From contig JADZAD010000226.1 of the NCBI GenBank assembly GCA_020852775.1, positions 1 through 6,863 of the forward strand: a stretch of 6,863 nt of DNA. Direction: 5' to 3'. Position numbers and translations under genes: made by a program. Under the pieces are notes generated by a model. That model saw only the letters and a program-made list of their open reading frames with translations, was not told the origin of the DNA and searched no databases. The DNA comes from Anaerolineae bacterium (GTDB lineage Bacteria > Chloroflexota > Anaerolineae > Aggregatilineales > UBA3940). The stretch's first letter is position 1; each line of letters starts with the position of its first letter. Positions 1 to 5,706 of this stretch are shown piece after piece.

Positions 1-653
1 ATCGCCGCGCCCAGCAAGGCCAGGTCGCCATCCTGAAGCGCCCGCACCACCAGCGCCGCCCGCCCGACGTTTGCCGCTGCGTCCCTGTGGCGTACCATTT
101 CCGGTAGGGCCGCGCGCTGCTCGTGGGTCGAGGTGACGATGTCAGGCTTCACGAGCACAACCTGCAGCGGCACAACCGGGGAGCGCCGGTAGAGCAGCAC
201 GCCGTCAACGGCACTGCTGATCACCAGCCCCCCCAGCAACGCCGGGGCGACGTTGTCGGGGTGCCCTTCGATCTCCACTGCGAGCCGCAGCAGTTCATCC
301 TGAGAAAGTGGCCCATCCATCAGCACGTTCGCCGCGACCAGCCCACCGACAATCGCGGTCGCGCTGCTGCCCAGCCCGGAGCCTGCGGGAACATGGTTAA
401 CCAGCCGCAGCGCCAGCCCGGGGATTGGCTCCCCGGCGGCGGCGAAAGCGTGGTATGCGGCGCGGATCACGATGTTCCAGTCGTCTCGTGGAAGGCTGTC
501 CGCACCCTCACCTTCTATCTCCACCGTGACGCCGCCCGGTGTCCGGCTCAGGGTGATCGTGTTGCGAAGCGTCAGCGCCAGCCCCAGACAATCGAAACCG
601 GGGCCGAGGTTCGCTGAAGTAGCGGGGACGGTGACGGTAACCCTGTTGGGCAT
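1..653 (-). CDS. thrB: Homoserine kinase, GHMP kinase family (C-terminus beyond the left edge)
   Basis: The enzyme phosphorylates L-homoserine with ATP in the cytoplasm, the step before threonine synthase in threonine biosynthesis. Reading the minus strand from ATG at 653 gives an open frame of 217 codons with no stop before the edge; the family is usually about 300 residues, so roughly a quarter is missing. The N-terminus contains TVTVPATSANLGPGFDCLGLA (residues about 6-26), the first GHMP motif typical of ThrB. The ATP-binding loop VPAGSGLGSSA follows at about 114-124, and EGHPDNVAPALLGG at about 155-168 is highly characteristic of ThrB. The start is supported by AGGAG (complement of 661-665) seven bases upstream. 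It is transcribed away from the aldehyde dehydrogenase, with which it shares only the divergent intergenic region. Identification is firm; the active-site residues in the missing part cannot be checked. Confidence 0.95.
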   Translation of the reverse strand, partial: MPNRVTVTVPATSANLGPGFDCLGLALTLRNTITLSRTPGGVTVEIEGEGADSLPRDDWNIVIRAAYHAFAAAGEPIPGLALRLVNHVPAGSGLGSSATAIVGGLVAANVLMDGPLSQDELLRLAVEIEGHPDNVAPALLGGLVISSAVDGVLLYRRSPVVPLQVVLVKPDIVTSTHEQRAALPEMVRHRDAAANVGRAALVVRALQDGDLALLGAA

Positions 654-694
654 ACGGAAGCTCCTGTTGTCGCTCTCAGGAAATGAATGTGCCA

Positions 695-700
695 ACTATA
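695..700 (-). promoter_or_regulatory. Possible -10 element for thrB
   Basis: On the minus strand the hexamer TATAGT (5 of 6 to TATAAT) lies about 40 bases upstream of the thrB start, which would give a leader of about 35 nt containing the AGGAG ribosome site. No convincing -35 hexamer is found at 16-18 bp spacing, so the promoter is tentative. Confidence 0.4.
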
Positions 701-727
701 ACACGCCGCATCCACGGCGCGCATTCG

Positions 728-756
728 TAGAGAGCGGCAGCCTCACGGGCTATAAT
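728..756 (+). promoter_or_regulatory. Sigma70-type promoter of the aldehyde dehydrogenase gene
   Basis: A perfect TATAAT at 751-756 is preceded, with exactly 17 bp between, by TAGAGA at 728-733 (4 of 6 to TTGACA). Transcription would start near 763, leaving a leader of about 26 nt before the ATG at 789. The ribosome site there is weak (ACAGG at 777-781). Confidence 0.6.
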
Positions 757-788
757 CTGGCGCACACTGCACAGCTACAGGTTTCGTT

Positions 789-2333
789 ATGGACACCGCC
801 GAACAGACCGACCTGATACTCCACCAGCCTGGCCCCATCAGTGACCAGATCAGCGTTACGAACCCCATCACCGGTGAGGAAGTCGGGAGAGTGGCGCGCA
901 GCCGCCCCTCTGACATCCTCGCCTCTATCGAGCGGGCACGCCGTGCCCAGCCCGCCTGGGGAGCATACCCTTTCCGCGAACGTGCGCGGATATTCAAGCG
1001 ATTCCATGACCTGATCCTCGACCGGCGTGAAGAGCTTTTCGACGTGATTCAGGCAGAATCCGGCAAATCCCGGCGTGATGCGTTTGTCGAGCTGTTCGCC
1101 ATCGCCGCCGAGTCACGCTACTACGCCTACAACGGGGAACGCTTCCTGCGTCCGCGCTTCGCACGGACCGCGATCCCTGTGCGTGACATGACCCGGGTAT
1201 ACCACCACCCGGCAGGCGTGGTGGGCGTGATCAGCGCCTGGAACTTCCCGCTGATCCTCTCTATTGGCGACACCATCCCGGCGCTGCTGGCGGGTAATGA
1301 GGTGGTGCTCAAGCCCTCGGAGATCACGCCTCTGACCGCCGAGTGGGGGCGTGCCCGCCTGATCGAAGCCGGCCTGCCAGAGGACGTATTCCAGATCGTG
1401 CATGGGTTCGGCCCGGACGTTGGCCCCTCGCTGATTCCGAACGTCAACTACCTGCACTTCACAGGCTCCGAGCGTGCCGGCAGGCATATTGCCCGGCAGG
1501 CGGCAGCCCACATGGTGCCATTCTGCCTCGAACTGGGTGGCAAGAACGCCATGATCGTCCTTGACAACGCCGACGTGAAGCATGCAGCAACCGTGGCTAT
1601 TGAAGGGGCATTCAATAACGCGGGGCAGGTATGCATCACTTTTGAGCGGCTGTATGTGCATGAGAAGGTGTATGATCGTTTTGTGGCGGAACTGCTCCGC
1701 CAGACCAGCGCCCTGCGGTTGGGAGCAGGCCGCCGTTTTGACTATGACATCGGATCACTCGTCAGTACGGCACACGCAGACAAGATTGAGCAGCATGTAC
1801 AGGACGCGATCAGCAAAGGGGTTACCGTACTGGCAGGTGGCAAACGCCGCCCGGACATTGGCCCGGCATACTTCGAGCCGACCATCCTTGAAGGGGCTAC
1901 GTCGGAAATGCTGCTCTTCGCCGAGGAGACCTTCGGCCCGGTGATTTCGCTGTACCGCTTCTCGTCTGTAGAGGATGCCATCCGGCTGGCGAATGATACA
2001 CCGTATGGACTGCATTACATCGTGTACTCGAGTGACCTGCGTGAGGGCCAGCGCGTCGCCCGGCGGCTGCATGCGGGCACGGTGGGCGTGAATGACAGCT
2101 ACACGGTGTGGGGGGCAATCGATGCGCCACTCGGTGGGATGAAGAACAGCGGGATTGGACGACGCCACGGGCCGGAAGGCATCCTTCGCTTTACCCAGAC
2201 GCAGTCGGTGACCACGAACCTCACCCGCCTGCAGGTAGGCAGCTACGAGACAGCGCTGTCCATCAACCAGCGCCTGGCGGATGCGCTCACCTGGGCGCTG
2301 CGCCTCTGGCGGCATATTCCCTTTATCCGTTAG
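789..2333 (+). CDS. Aldehyde dehydrogenase, GabD2-like succinate-semialdehyde dehydrogenase
   Basis: A complete 514-residue member of the NAD(P)-dependent aldehyde dehydrogenase superfamily, which oxidises an aldehyde to the acid in the cytoplasm. Visible motifs in order are WNFP 151-154 (oxyanion Asn152), KPSE 175-178 (cofactor binding), FTGSERAG 224-231 (dinucleotide-binding turn), LELGGKN 247-253 with general base Glu248, NAGQVC 277-282 with nucleophile Cys282, and EETFGPV 379-385. The segments around Cys282 (FNNAGQVCITFERLYV) and near the end (APLGGMKNSGIGRRHGPEG) resemble mycobacterial GabD2 as I remember it. The substrate is therefore probably succinate semialdehyde, but a broader aldehyde range is possible. 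Glu178, where NADP enzymes such as E. coli GabD have Ser, points to NAD+ (inference). The C-terminal 15 residues are amphipathic and aromatic. No terminator is seen after the stop. The family is certain, the substrate moderate. Confidence 0.9.
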   Translation: MDTAEQTDLILHQPGPISDQISVTNPITGEEVGRVARSRPSDILASIERARRAQPAWGAYPFRERARIFKRFHDLILDRREELFDVIQAESGKSRRDAFVELFAIAAESRYYAYNGERFLRPRFARTAIPVRDMTRVYHHPAGVVGVISAWNFPLILSIGDTIPALLAGNEVVLKPSEITPLTAEWGRARLIEAGLPEDVFQIVHGFGPDVGPSLIPNVNYLHFTGSERAGRHIARQAAAHMVPFCLELGGKNAMIVLDNADVKHAATVAIEGAFNNAGQVCITFERLYVHEKVYDRFVAELLRQTSALRLGAGRRFDYDIGSLVSTAHADKIEQHVQDAISKGVTVLAGGKRRPDIGPAYFEPTILEGATSEMLLFAEETFGPVISLYRFSSVEDAIRLANDTPYGLHYIVYSSDLREGQRVARRLHAGTVGVNDSYTVWGAIDAPLGGMKNSGIGRRHGPEGILRFTQTQSVTTNLTRLQVGSYETALSINQRLADALTWALRLWRHIPFIR

Positions 2334-2353
2334 CCGACCAGCCCTGCGCCGTG

Positions 2354-2382
2354 TTGACGCCAGCTTCGGACATTGCTATAGT
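2354..2382 (+). promoter_or_regulatory. Strong sigma70-type promoter of the metal-uptake operon
   Basis: TTGACG at 2354-2359 (5 of 6) and TATAGT at 2377-2382 (5 of 6) are separated by the ideal 17 bp, and TGC at 2374-2376 adds an extended -10 element. Transcription should begin near 2389, just ahead of the Fur/Zur-type operator, giving a leader of about 37 nt. The promoter lies 20 bp after the stop of the upstream gene, so the operon is transcribed independently. Confidence 0.8.
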
Positions 2383-2390
2383 CCATGTAT

Positions 2391-2411
2391 TGAAAATGAT
2401 TATCACTATCA
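2391..2411 (+). promoter_or_regulatory. Fur/Zur-type operator, two overlapping 7-1-7 sites
   Basis: Positions 2391-2405 read TGAAAATGATTATCA, matching the Fur 7-1-7 consensus TGATAATNATTATCA at all defined positions but one. A second 15-mer, TGATTATCACTATCA at 2397-2411, is offset by 6 bp and has two mismatches. Together they form an imperfect palindrome, and 2392-2410 matches the classic 19-bp E. coli Fur box at 16 of 19. The first half (TGAAAAT) also resembles actinobacterial Zur boxes as I recall them. The site covers the predicted transcription start and early leader, where a bound repressor would block initiation. The obvious ligand is the regulator encoded directly downstream, so autoregulation is inferred. 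Confidence 0.85.
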
Positions 2412-2415
2412 CACC

Positions 2416-2420
2416 GGAGG
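2416..2420 (+). promoter_or_regulatory. Ribosome binding site fixing the regulator start
   Basis: GGAGG lies 5 bases before ATG 2426. It decides the start: the same frame stays open upstream through the operator and promoter into the aldehyde dehydrogenase gene, but no upstream start codon has a comparable site. Confidence 0.8.
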
Positions 2421-2425
2421 CTGCC

Positions 2426-2869
2426 ATGCCACTGGAGATGTCACCGGCAAGCACTGAACACTGGCTTGAGGTGCTGGAAGCGCAGGGTTACCGCCTGACC
2501 GCACCGCGCCGGGTGGTAGTGGAGGTCATCGCGCAGACGGATCGCGCTCTGAGCCCGCTGGCAGTCTTCGATATTGCCCGCATCCGCTACCCGCAGTTAG
2601 GACTGACGACTGTTTACCGGACGTTAGAGAAGCTCGAAGCACTTGGGCTGGTTCAGCTAGTTCACCAGGCAAACGGCTGCCACACCTATATCGCCGCACC
2701 CGCCGGGCATCAGCATCTGCTGATCTGTGAGTACTGCGGGCGGACGCTGTTCTTCGGGGGAGACGATCTCGGCAGCCTGATCGACCAGATCGAACGCGAA
2801 AGTGGCTACCGGGTGCACGAACATCTGCTGCAACTGACCGGAACGTGCCCCGGCTGTCACACCGACTGA
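2426..2869 (+). CDS. Fur-family metalloregulator, probably Zur-like zinc uptake repressor
   Basis: A 147-residue, full-length ferric-uptake-regulator family protein, a dimeric metal-dependent repressor. The N-terminal winged helix contains GYRLTAPRRVVVEVI (21-35) and the recognition helix LGLTTVYRTLEKLEALGLV (58-76). The C-terminal dimerisation domain has the two structural zinc CxxC pairs, Cys101/Cys104 (LICEYCG) and Cys141/Cys144 (CPGC). Aligned by eye with E. coli Fur, the usual site-2 ligands His33, Glu81, His88 and His90 become Ala41, Ile89, Gln96 and Leu98. Site 3 keeps His95, His97 (for Asp89) and His133 (for His125). Losing site 2 argues against a classical iron Fur and fits a Zur-type sensor. 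It is the first gene of the operon, 13 nt before the metal-binding lipoprotein, and sits directly under the operator at 2391-2411. Family is certain; metal (zinc over manganese or iron) is inferred. The start at 2426 follows from its GGAGG site. Confidence 0.92.
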   Translation: MPLEMSPASTEHWLEVLEAQGYRLTAPRRVVVEVIAQTDRALSPLAVFDIARIRYPQLGLTTVYRTLEKLEALGLVQLVHQANGCHTYIAAPAGHQHLLICEYCGRTLFFGGDDLGSLIDQIERESGYRVHEHLLQLTGTCPGCHTD

Positions 2870-2882
2870 ACAGTGGCCACAC

Positions 2883-3914
2883 GTGATGCATAATCTGAAC
2901 CGGATGAAACATATGCGCTTCACTCTGCCTTTGTCTGCTATTTCCCTCCTTACCTCCGCCCTGTTTCTATCGGCCTGTGGATCCGGCCCCGGGGATGAAC
3001 ATTCGATGGAAATCCCCAACCTCACACCCGCCCTCCTTGCCGATGGTGAGCGCCTGCACGTGGTGGCGAGCTTCAGCATCGTTGGTGACGTGGTGCAGCA
3101 GGTCGGCGGGGACCGGATTGATCTGACGGTGATCATCGGGGCCGGGCAGGATGGTCACACCTACGAAGCGACACCCGCTGATATCGCCGCGCTGGAAGGT
3201 GCAGACGTGATCTTTGTGAACGGGCTGGACTTCGAGGAGGGGTTGGTTGCCGCCCTCGACGCGATCCACGGGACGCCCATCGTGCCGGTTTCCGCCGGGG
3301 TGTCCATCCGCGAAGGGGAAGAAGCTGGCCATGCGGATGAGGCAGACACATCCGTTGACAACGAAACGCATACCGAAGACCCGCACGTCTGGCAGGACCC
3401 CCGGAACGTGACGATCTGGGCGGACAACATCGCTGCGGCGCTCTCGGCACTCGATCCGGCCAACGCGGAGGCATACCAGGCCAATGCAGAAGCATACCAG
3501 GCCGAACTCGCCCGGCTGGACGCCAGCATCGAAGAGACACTGGCGAGCATCCCGGAGGCCCGCCGCAAGCTCGTCACCACGCATGATACCTTCGGCTATT
3601 TCGCCGACCGCTACGGCTTTGAAGTGATTGGCGCGGTCATTCCCAGCGTAACCACAGGCAGCGAACCCACGGCAGGGGAACTGGCTGCGCTGGTCGAGAC
3701 GCTGCGGGCGGAACAGGTACAGGCCATCTTCGCGGAGAACGTCTCCAGCGCCGGAATTCTGGACGTGCTCGCCGCGGAAACCGGCACACAGGTCACGGTC
3801 TACAGCCTGTATACCGACGCACTCAGTGAGCCGGGCAACGAAGCCGACAGCTACGTCAGGATGATGACCATCAACGCCGGGGTGATCGCCGCGGCGCTTG
3901 GGGCCGGCCAGTAG
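2883..3914 (+). CDS. Metal ABC transporter substrate-binding lipoprotein, TroA/ZnuA family
   Basis: Extracytoplasmic, lipid-anchored protein that captures a divalent metal and delivers it to the permease. From the GTG at 2883 it has 343 residues. A signal sequence ends in lipobox LSAC with lipidated Cys32. The mature part follows the cluster A-I fold: LHVVASFSIVGDVVQQVGG (58-76), GQDGHTYEATPAD (88-100) with ligand His92, a short acidic/His loop at 145-165 (His150, His163), DPHVW (166-170) with His168, TTHDTFGYFADRYGF (232-246) with His234, and SLYTD with Asp312. His/His/His/Asp matches TroA and is nearer zinc proteins; manganese/iron members such as PsaA and MntC have Glu at the third position. 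The start is uncertain: GTG 2883, ATG 2886, ATG 2904 and ATG 2913 are in frame and none has a good ribosome site, so translation may be coupled to the regulator stop at 2869. ATG 2904 would give a compact, basic-ended signal peptide. Confidence 0.9.
   Translation: MMHNLNRMKHMRFTLPLSAISLLTSALFLSACGSGPGDEHSMEIPNLTPALLADGERLHVVASFSIVGDVVQQVGGDRIDLTVIIGAGQDGHTYEATPADIAALEGADVIFVNGLDFEEGLVAALDAIHGTPIVPVSAGVSIREGEEAGHADEADTSVDNETHTEDPHVWQDPRNVTIWADNIAAALSALDPANAEAYQANAEAYQAELARLDASIEETLASIPEARRKLVTTHDTFGYFADRYGFEVIGAVIPSVTTGSEPTAGELAALVETLRAEQVQAIFAENVSSAGILDVLAAETGTQVTVYSLYTDALSEPGNEADSYVRMMTINAGVIAAALGAGQ
3462..3503 (+). repeat. In-frame 21-bp tandem duplication in the lipoprotein gene
   Basis: Two adjacent 21-bp copies, 3462-3482 and 3483-3503, agree at 18 of 21 bases and both encode NAEAYQA (residues 194-200 and 201-207). 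All three differences are synonymous third-position changes (AAC/AAT, GCG/GCA, GAG/GAA). It lies in the long helix joining the two lobes of the TroA fold, where related proteins often have similar Ala/Tyr-rich heptads. Confidence 0.75.
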
Positions 3915-3930
3915 CAGAAAACGTTCTCAC

Positions 3931-3936
3931 AGAGGA
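3931..3936 (+). promoter_or_regulatory. Ribosome binding site deciding the ATPase start
   Basis: AGAGGA lies 8 bases before ATG 3945 but only 2 bases before ATG 3939. The spacing favours 3945 as the main start, two codons shorter than the longest frame. Confidence 0.6.
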
Positions 3937-3944
3937 ACATGGCA

Positions 3945-4778
3945 ATGGCACTGAACAATATCCAGACGACGATCAATTACGGACATGCGTGCAGCACCCC
4001 AGCCGTGCCCGGGGAGCCTGCGCTGGCGATTGACAACCTGCGCTATCGCTACCCGGGCGCACTCCATCCGGTGCTCGAAGGCATCTGCCTCGAGGTGCAA
4101 CCCGGTGAGAAGATCGCGCTGGTCGGGCCCAACGGCGCGGGCAAGTCCACGCTGATCAAACTGATCGCCGGGCTGGTAGCACCACCCACCGGGTCGATCA
4201 CCATCTACGGCAACCCCGCCGGGGCCTGCCACCACCGCGTGGCCTATGTGCCGCAGCGCAGCGACGTAGACTGGCGCTTCCCTGTCAGTGTCCGGCAGGT
4301 GGTGATGATGGGCCGCTACGCTCACCTCGGCTGGCTGAAGCGCCCTCGCCCGGAGGATCACACCGCTGTGACCCGCGCCCTGGCGGCGATGCAGATCACC
4401 CCTCTGGCCGACCGGCAGATCGGAGAACTCTCCGGCGGGCAGCAGCAGCGCGTCATGCTGGCCCGCAGCCTGGCGCAGGACGCCGACCTGTTTCTGCTTG
4501 ATGAGCCGCTCAACAACCTTGACATGCCGACTCAGGAGTTGATCTTCCATGTGCTGGAGCAGCTCGCGCAGGCCAGCAAGACCGTGCTGGTCAGCACACA
4601 TGACCTCGGCATTCTGCCAATCCATTTCAGCCGGGCGATCTTCCTCGACGGTCACGTCATCGCAGACGGCCCGGTTGGCTCCGTGCTGACTGCTGAAACG
4701 CTTGCCCGCGCCTACGGTGTGCACCTCTGTACTGAAGACACCGTGAACCCAACCCTTGCCGCGTTAGCGGGGAAGTAA
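3945..4778 (+). CDS. Metal ABC transporter ATP-binding protein, ZnuC/TroB/MntA type
   Basis: Cytoplasmic ATPase that powers metal import with the permease encoded next. From ATG 3945 it has 277 residues, normal for the family. Walker A is GPNGAGKST (61-69), the Q-loop Gln104 lies in YVPQRSDVDWRFPVSV (101-116), the signature is LSGGQ (162-166), Walker B is LFLLDEP (182-188), the D-loop is NNLD (190-193) and the switch histidine is His219. The DWRFPVSVRQVVMMGR stretch after the Q-loop is typical of zinc/manganese/iron importer ATPases. An N-terminal extension of about 25 residues precedes the first strand. ATG 3939 is an alternative start, but its ribosome site is too close. It begins 30 nt after the binding-protein gene, and its stop is 7 nt before the permease, overlapping the permease ribosome site. 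The family is certain; which metal is carried depends on context. Confidence 0.94.
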   Translation: MALNNIQTTINYGHACSTPAVPGEPALAIDNLRYRYPGALHPVLEGICLEVQPGEKIALVGPNGAGKSTLIKLIAGLVAPPTGSITIYGNPAGACHHRVAYVPQRSDVDWRFPVSVRQVVMMGRYAHLGWLKRPRPEDHTAVTRALAAMQITPLADRQIGELSGGQQQRVMLARSLAQDADLFLLDEPLNNLDMPTQELIFHVLEQLAQASKTVLVSTHDLGILPIHFSRAIFLDGHVIADGPVGSVLTAETLARAYGVHLCTEDTVNPTLAALAGK

Positions 4779-4785
4779 GGACAAG

Positions 4786-5706
4786 ATGTCTACCCTCCCC
4801 CTGTGGATCAACTGGCTCATTGAGCCGTTCACCTATAGTTTCATGCAGCGCGGCCTGCTCGCCGCGGTGATGGTCAGCGTCATCTGCGCGGTGCTGGGCG
4901 CGTTCGTGGTGCTGCGCGGTATGGCGTTCGTCGGAGATGCAATGGCGCACACCATCCTGCCCGGCATCGTGATTGCCTACTGGCTGGGTGGTAACCTGCT
5001 CCTCGGCGCGCTGGCCGCCGGCCTGCTGACGGCCTTTGGCATCGGCTGGTTCACCCGGGATGGCCAGCTTCAGGAGGATACCGCCATCGGTGTGATGTTC
5101 TCCGGGCTGTTTGCACTCGGCATCCTGCTCCTCAGTATCGTATCGAGCTACCGCGACCTGACGCATATCCTGTTTGGTAACATCCTGGGGGTGTCCGGCA
5201 CCGATCTGTGGCTGATCGCGGGGGTCGGCGTGCTAGTGGTTGGGATGGTACTGGCGTTCTTCAAGGAGCTGGTTGTCACCTCTTTCGACCCCGGCCACGC
5301 GATCACGATCGGCCTCTCGCCGGGCGTGGTGCGCTACGGCCTGCTCATCCTGCTGGCGTTCGCAACCGTCTCCGGGATCCAGTCCGTAGGCGTGGTCATG
5401 GTGGTCTCTTTGCTTGTCACACCGGCTGCTACAGCGTATTTGCTATCTCAACAACTCCCGCGTATGATACTAATGTCCGTCGGGTTCAGCGTGGGAGCAG
5501 CGCTTGTTGGCCTGTATTTGTCGTACTACTGGAACCTTGCTTCCGGTGCGACAATCGTACTGGCGCTGACCACTCTGTTCATCATTGTGTTCCTGATTGC
5601 ACCACGGCGCGGCCTGCTCTGGCGAATGCGGGCAAAGCACACCAGTACTGGGGGAACGGATGAGCGAAACGAAACAGGAAGAGAAGACCTACTTTTATCC
5701 GAATAA
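4786..5706 (+). CDS. Metal ABC transporter permease, ABC-3 family (ZnuB/TroC/MntB type)
   Basis: Integral membrane channel of the metal importer, 306 residues. Hydrophobic segments are seen at about 22-43, 55-67, 69-89, 99-120, 139-159, 183-197, 199-220, 228-247 and 252-272, consistent with the eight or nine helices of the family. Family-typical stretches are GDAMAHTILPGIVIAYWLGG (50-69, compare the usual GDALSHAVLPG), EDTAIGVMFSGLFALGILL (97-115) and SVGVVMVVSLLVTPAATAYL (200-219). AAGGA at 4777-4781, overlapping the ATPase stop, lies 4 bases before the ATG, so the two genes are probably translationally coupled. The hydrophilic tail after residue 275 (RRGLLWRMRAKHTSTGG and onward, about 30 residues, ending acidic) is encoded partly by DNA that also encodes the start of the next gene in another frame. 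Confidence 0.94.
   Translation: MSTLPLWINWLIEPFTYSFMQRGLLAAVMVSVICAVLGAFVVLRGMAFVGDAMAHTILPGIVIAYWLGGNLLLGALAAGLLTAFGIGWFTRDGQLQEDTAIGVMFSGLFALGILLLSIVSSYRDLTHILFGNILGVSGTDLWLIAGVGVLVVGMVLAFFKELVVTSFDPGHAITIGLSPGVVRYGLLILLAFATVSGIQSVGVVMVVSLLVTPAATAYLLSQQLPRMILMSVGFSVGAALVGLYLSYYWNLASGATIVLALTTLFIIVFLIAPRRGLLWRMRAKHTSTGGTDERNETGREDLLLSE

Noticed and set aside
123..617. Plus-strand open frame of 164 codons over the thrB region
   Set aside because: The minus strand here encodes clear homoserine kinase motifs; the plus-strand product is Gln/Arg-rich without a recognisable fold.
685..726. Inverted repeat GAATGTGC (685-692) / GCGCATTC (719-726), and a small 5-bp hairpin at 704-719, as operator or attenuator
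   Set aside because: Seven of eight pairs over a 26-nt gap, and a 5-bp GC stem, are within chance expectation in a GC-rich intergenic region. There is no leader peptide or U-tract to support attenuation.
1113..1661. Long open frame on the minus strand inside the aldehyde dehydrogenase gene
   Set aside because: It lies wholly opposite a gene with intact motifs, has a low-complexity His/Arg-rich composition and no recognisable domain. Such antisense frames are common in GC-rich DNA.
2108..2425. Upstream extension of the regulator reading frame to an ATG at 2108, giving a 253-residue protein
   Set aside because: The extension runs in another frame through the 3' end of the aldehyde dehydrogenase gene and through the promoter and operator. 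It shows no domain, and the GGAGG-supported ATG at 2426 gives a normal Fur-family length.
2873..2885. Short palindromes GTGGCCAC and CACGTG before the lipoprotein gene
   Set aside because: They are overlapping 8- and 6-bp palindromes within an operon gap, with no flanking promoter elements or further symmetry.
3927..4724. 265-codon minus-strand frame opposite the ABC ATPase gene
   Set aside because: The plus strand has all ABC motifs. The antisense product has no domain pattern or ribosome site and is a GC-bias shadow.
5597..5659. Upstream start for the V4R protein at ATG 5597
   Set aside because: It would add 21 residues (MHHGAACSGECGQ and onward) encoded within the conserved last membrane segment of the permease. 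The ATG at 5660 has a G-rich ribosome site and gives an N-terminus that fits the family.
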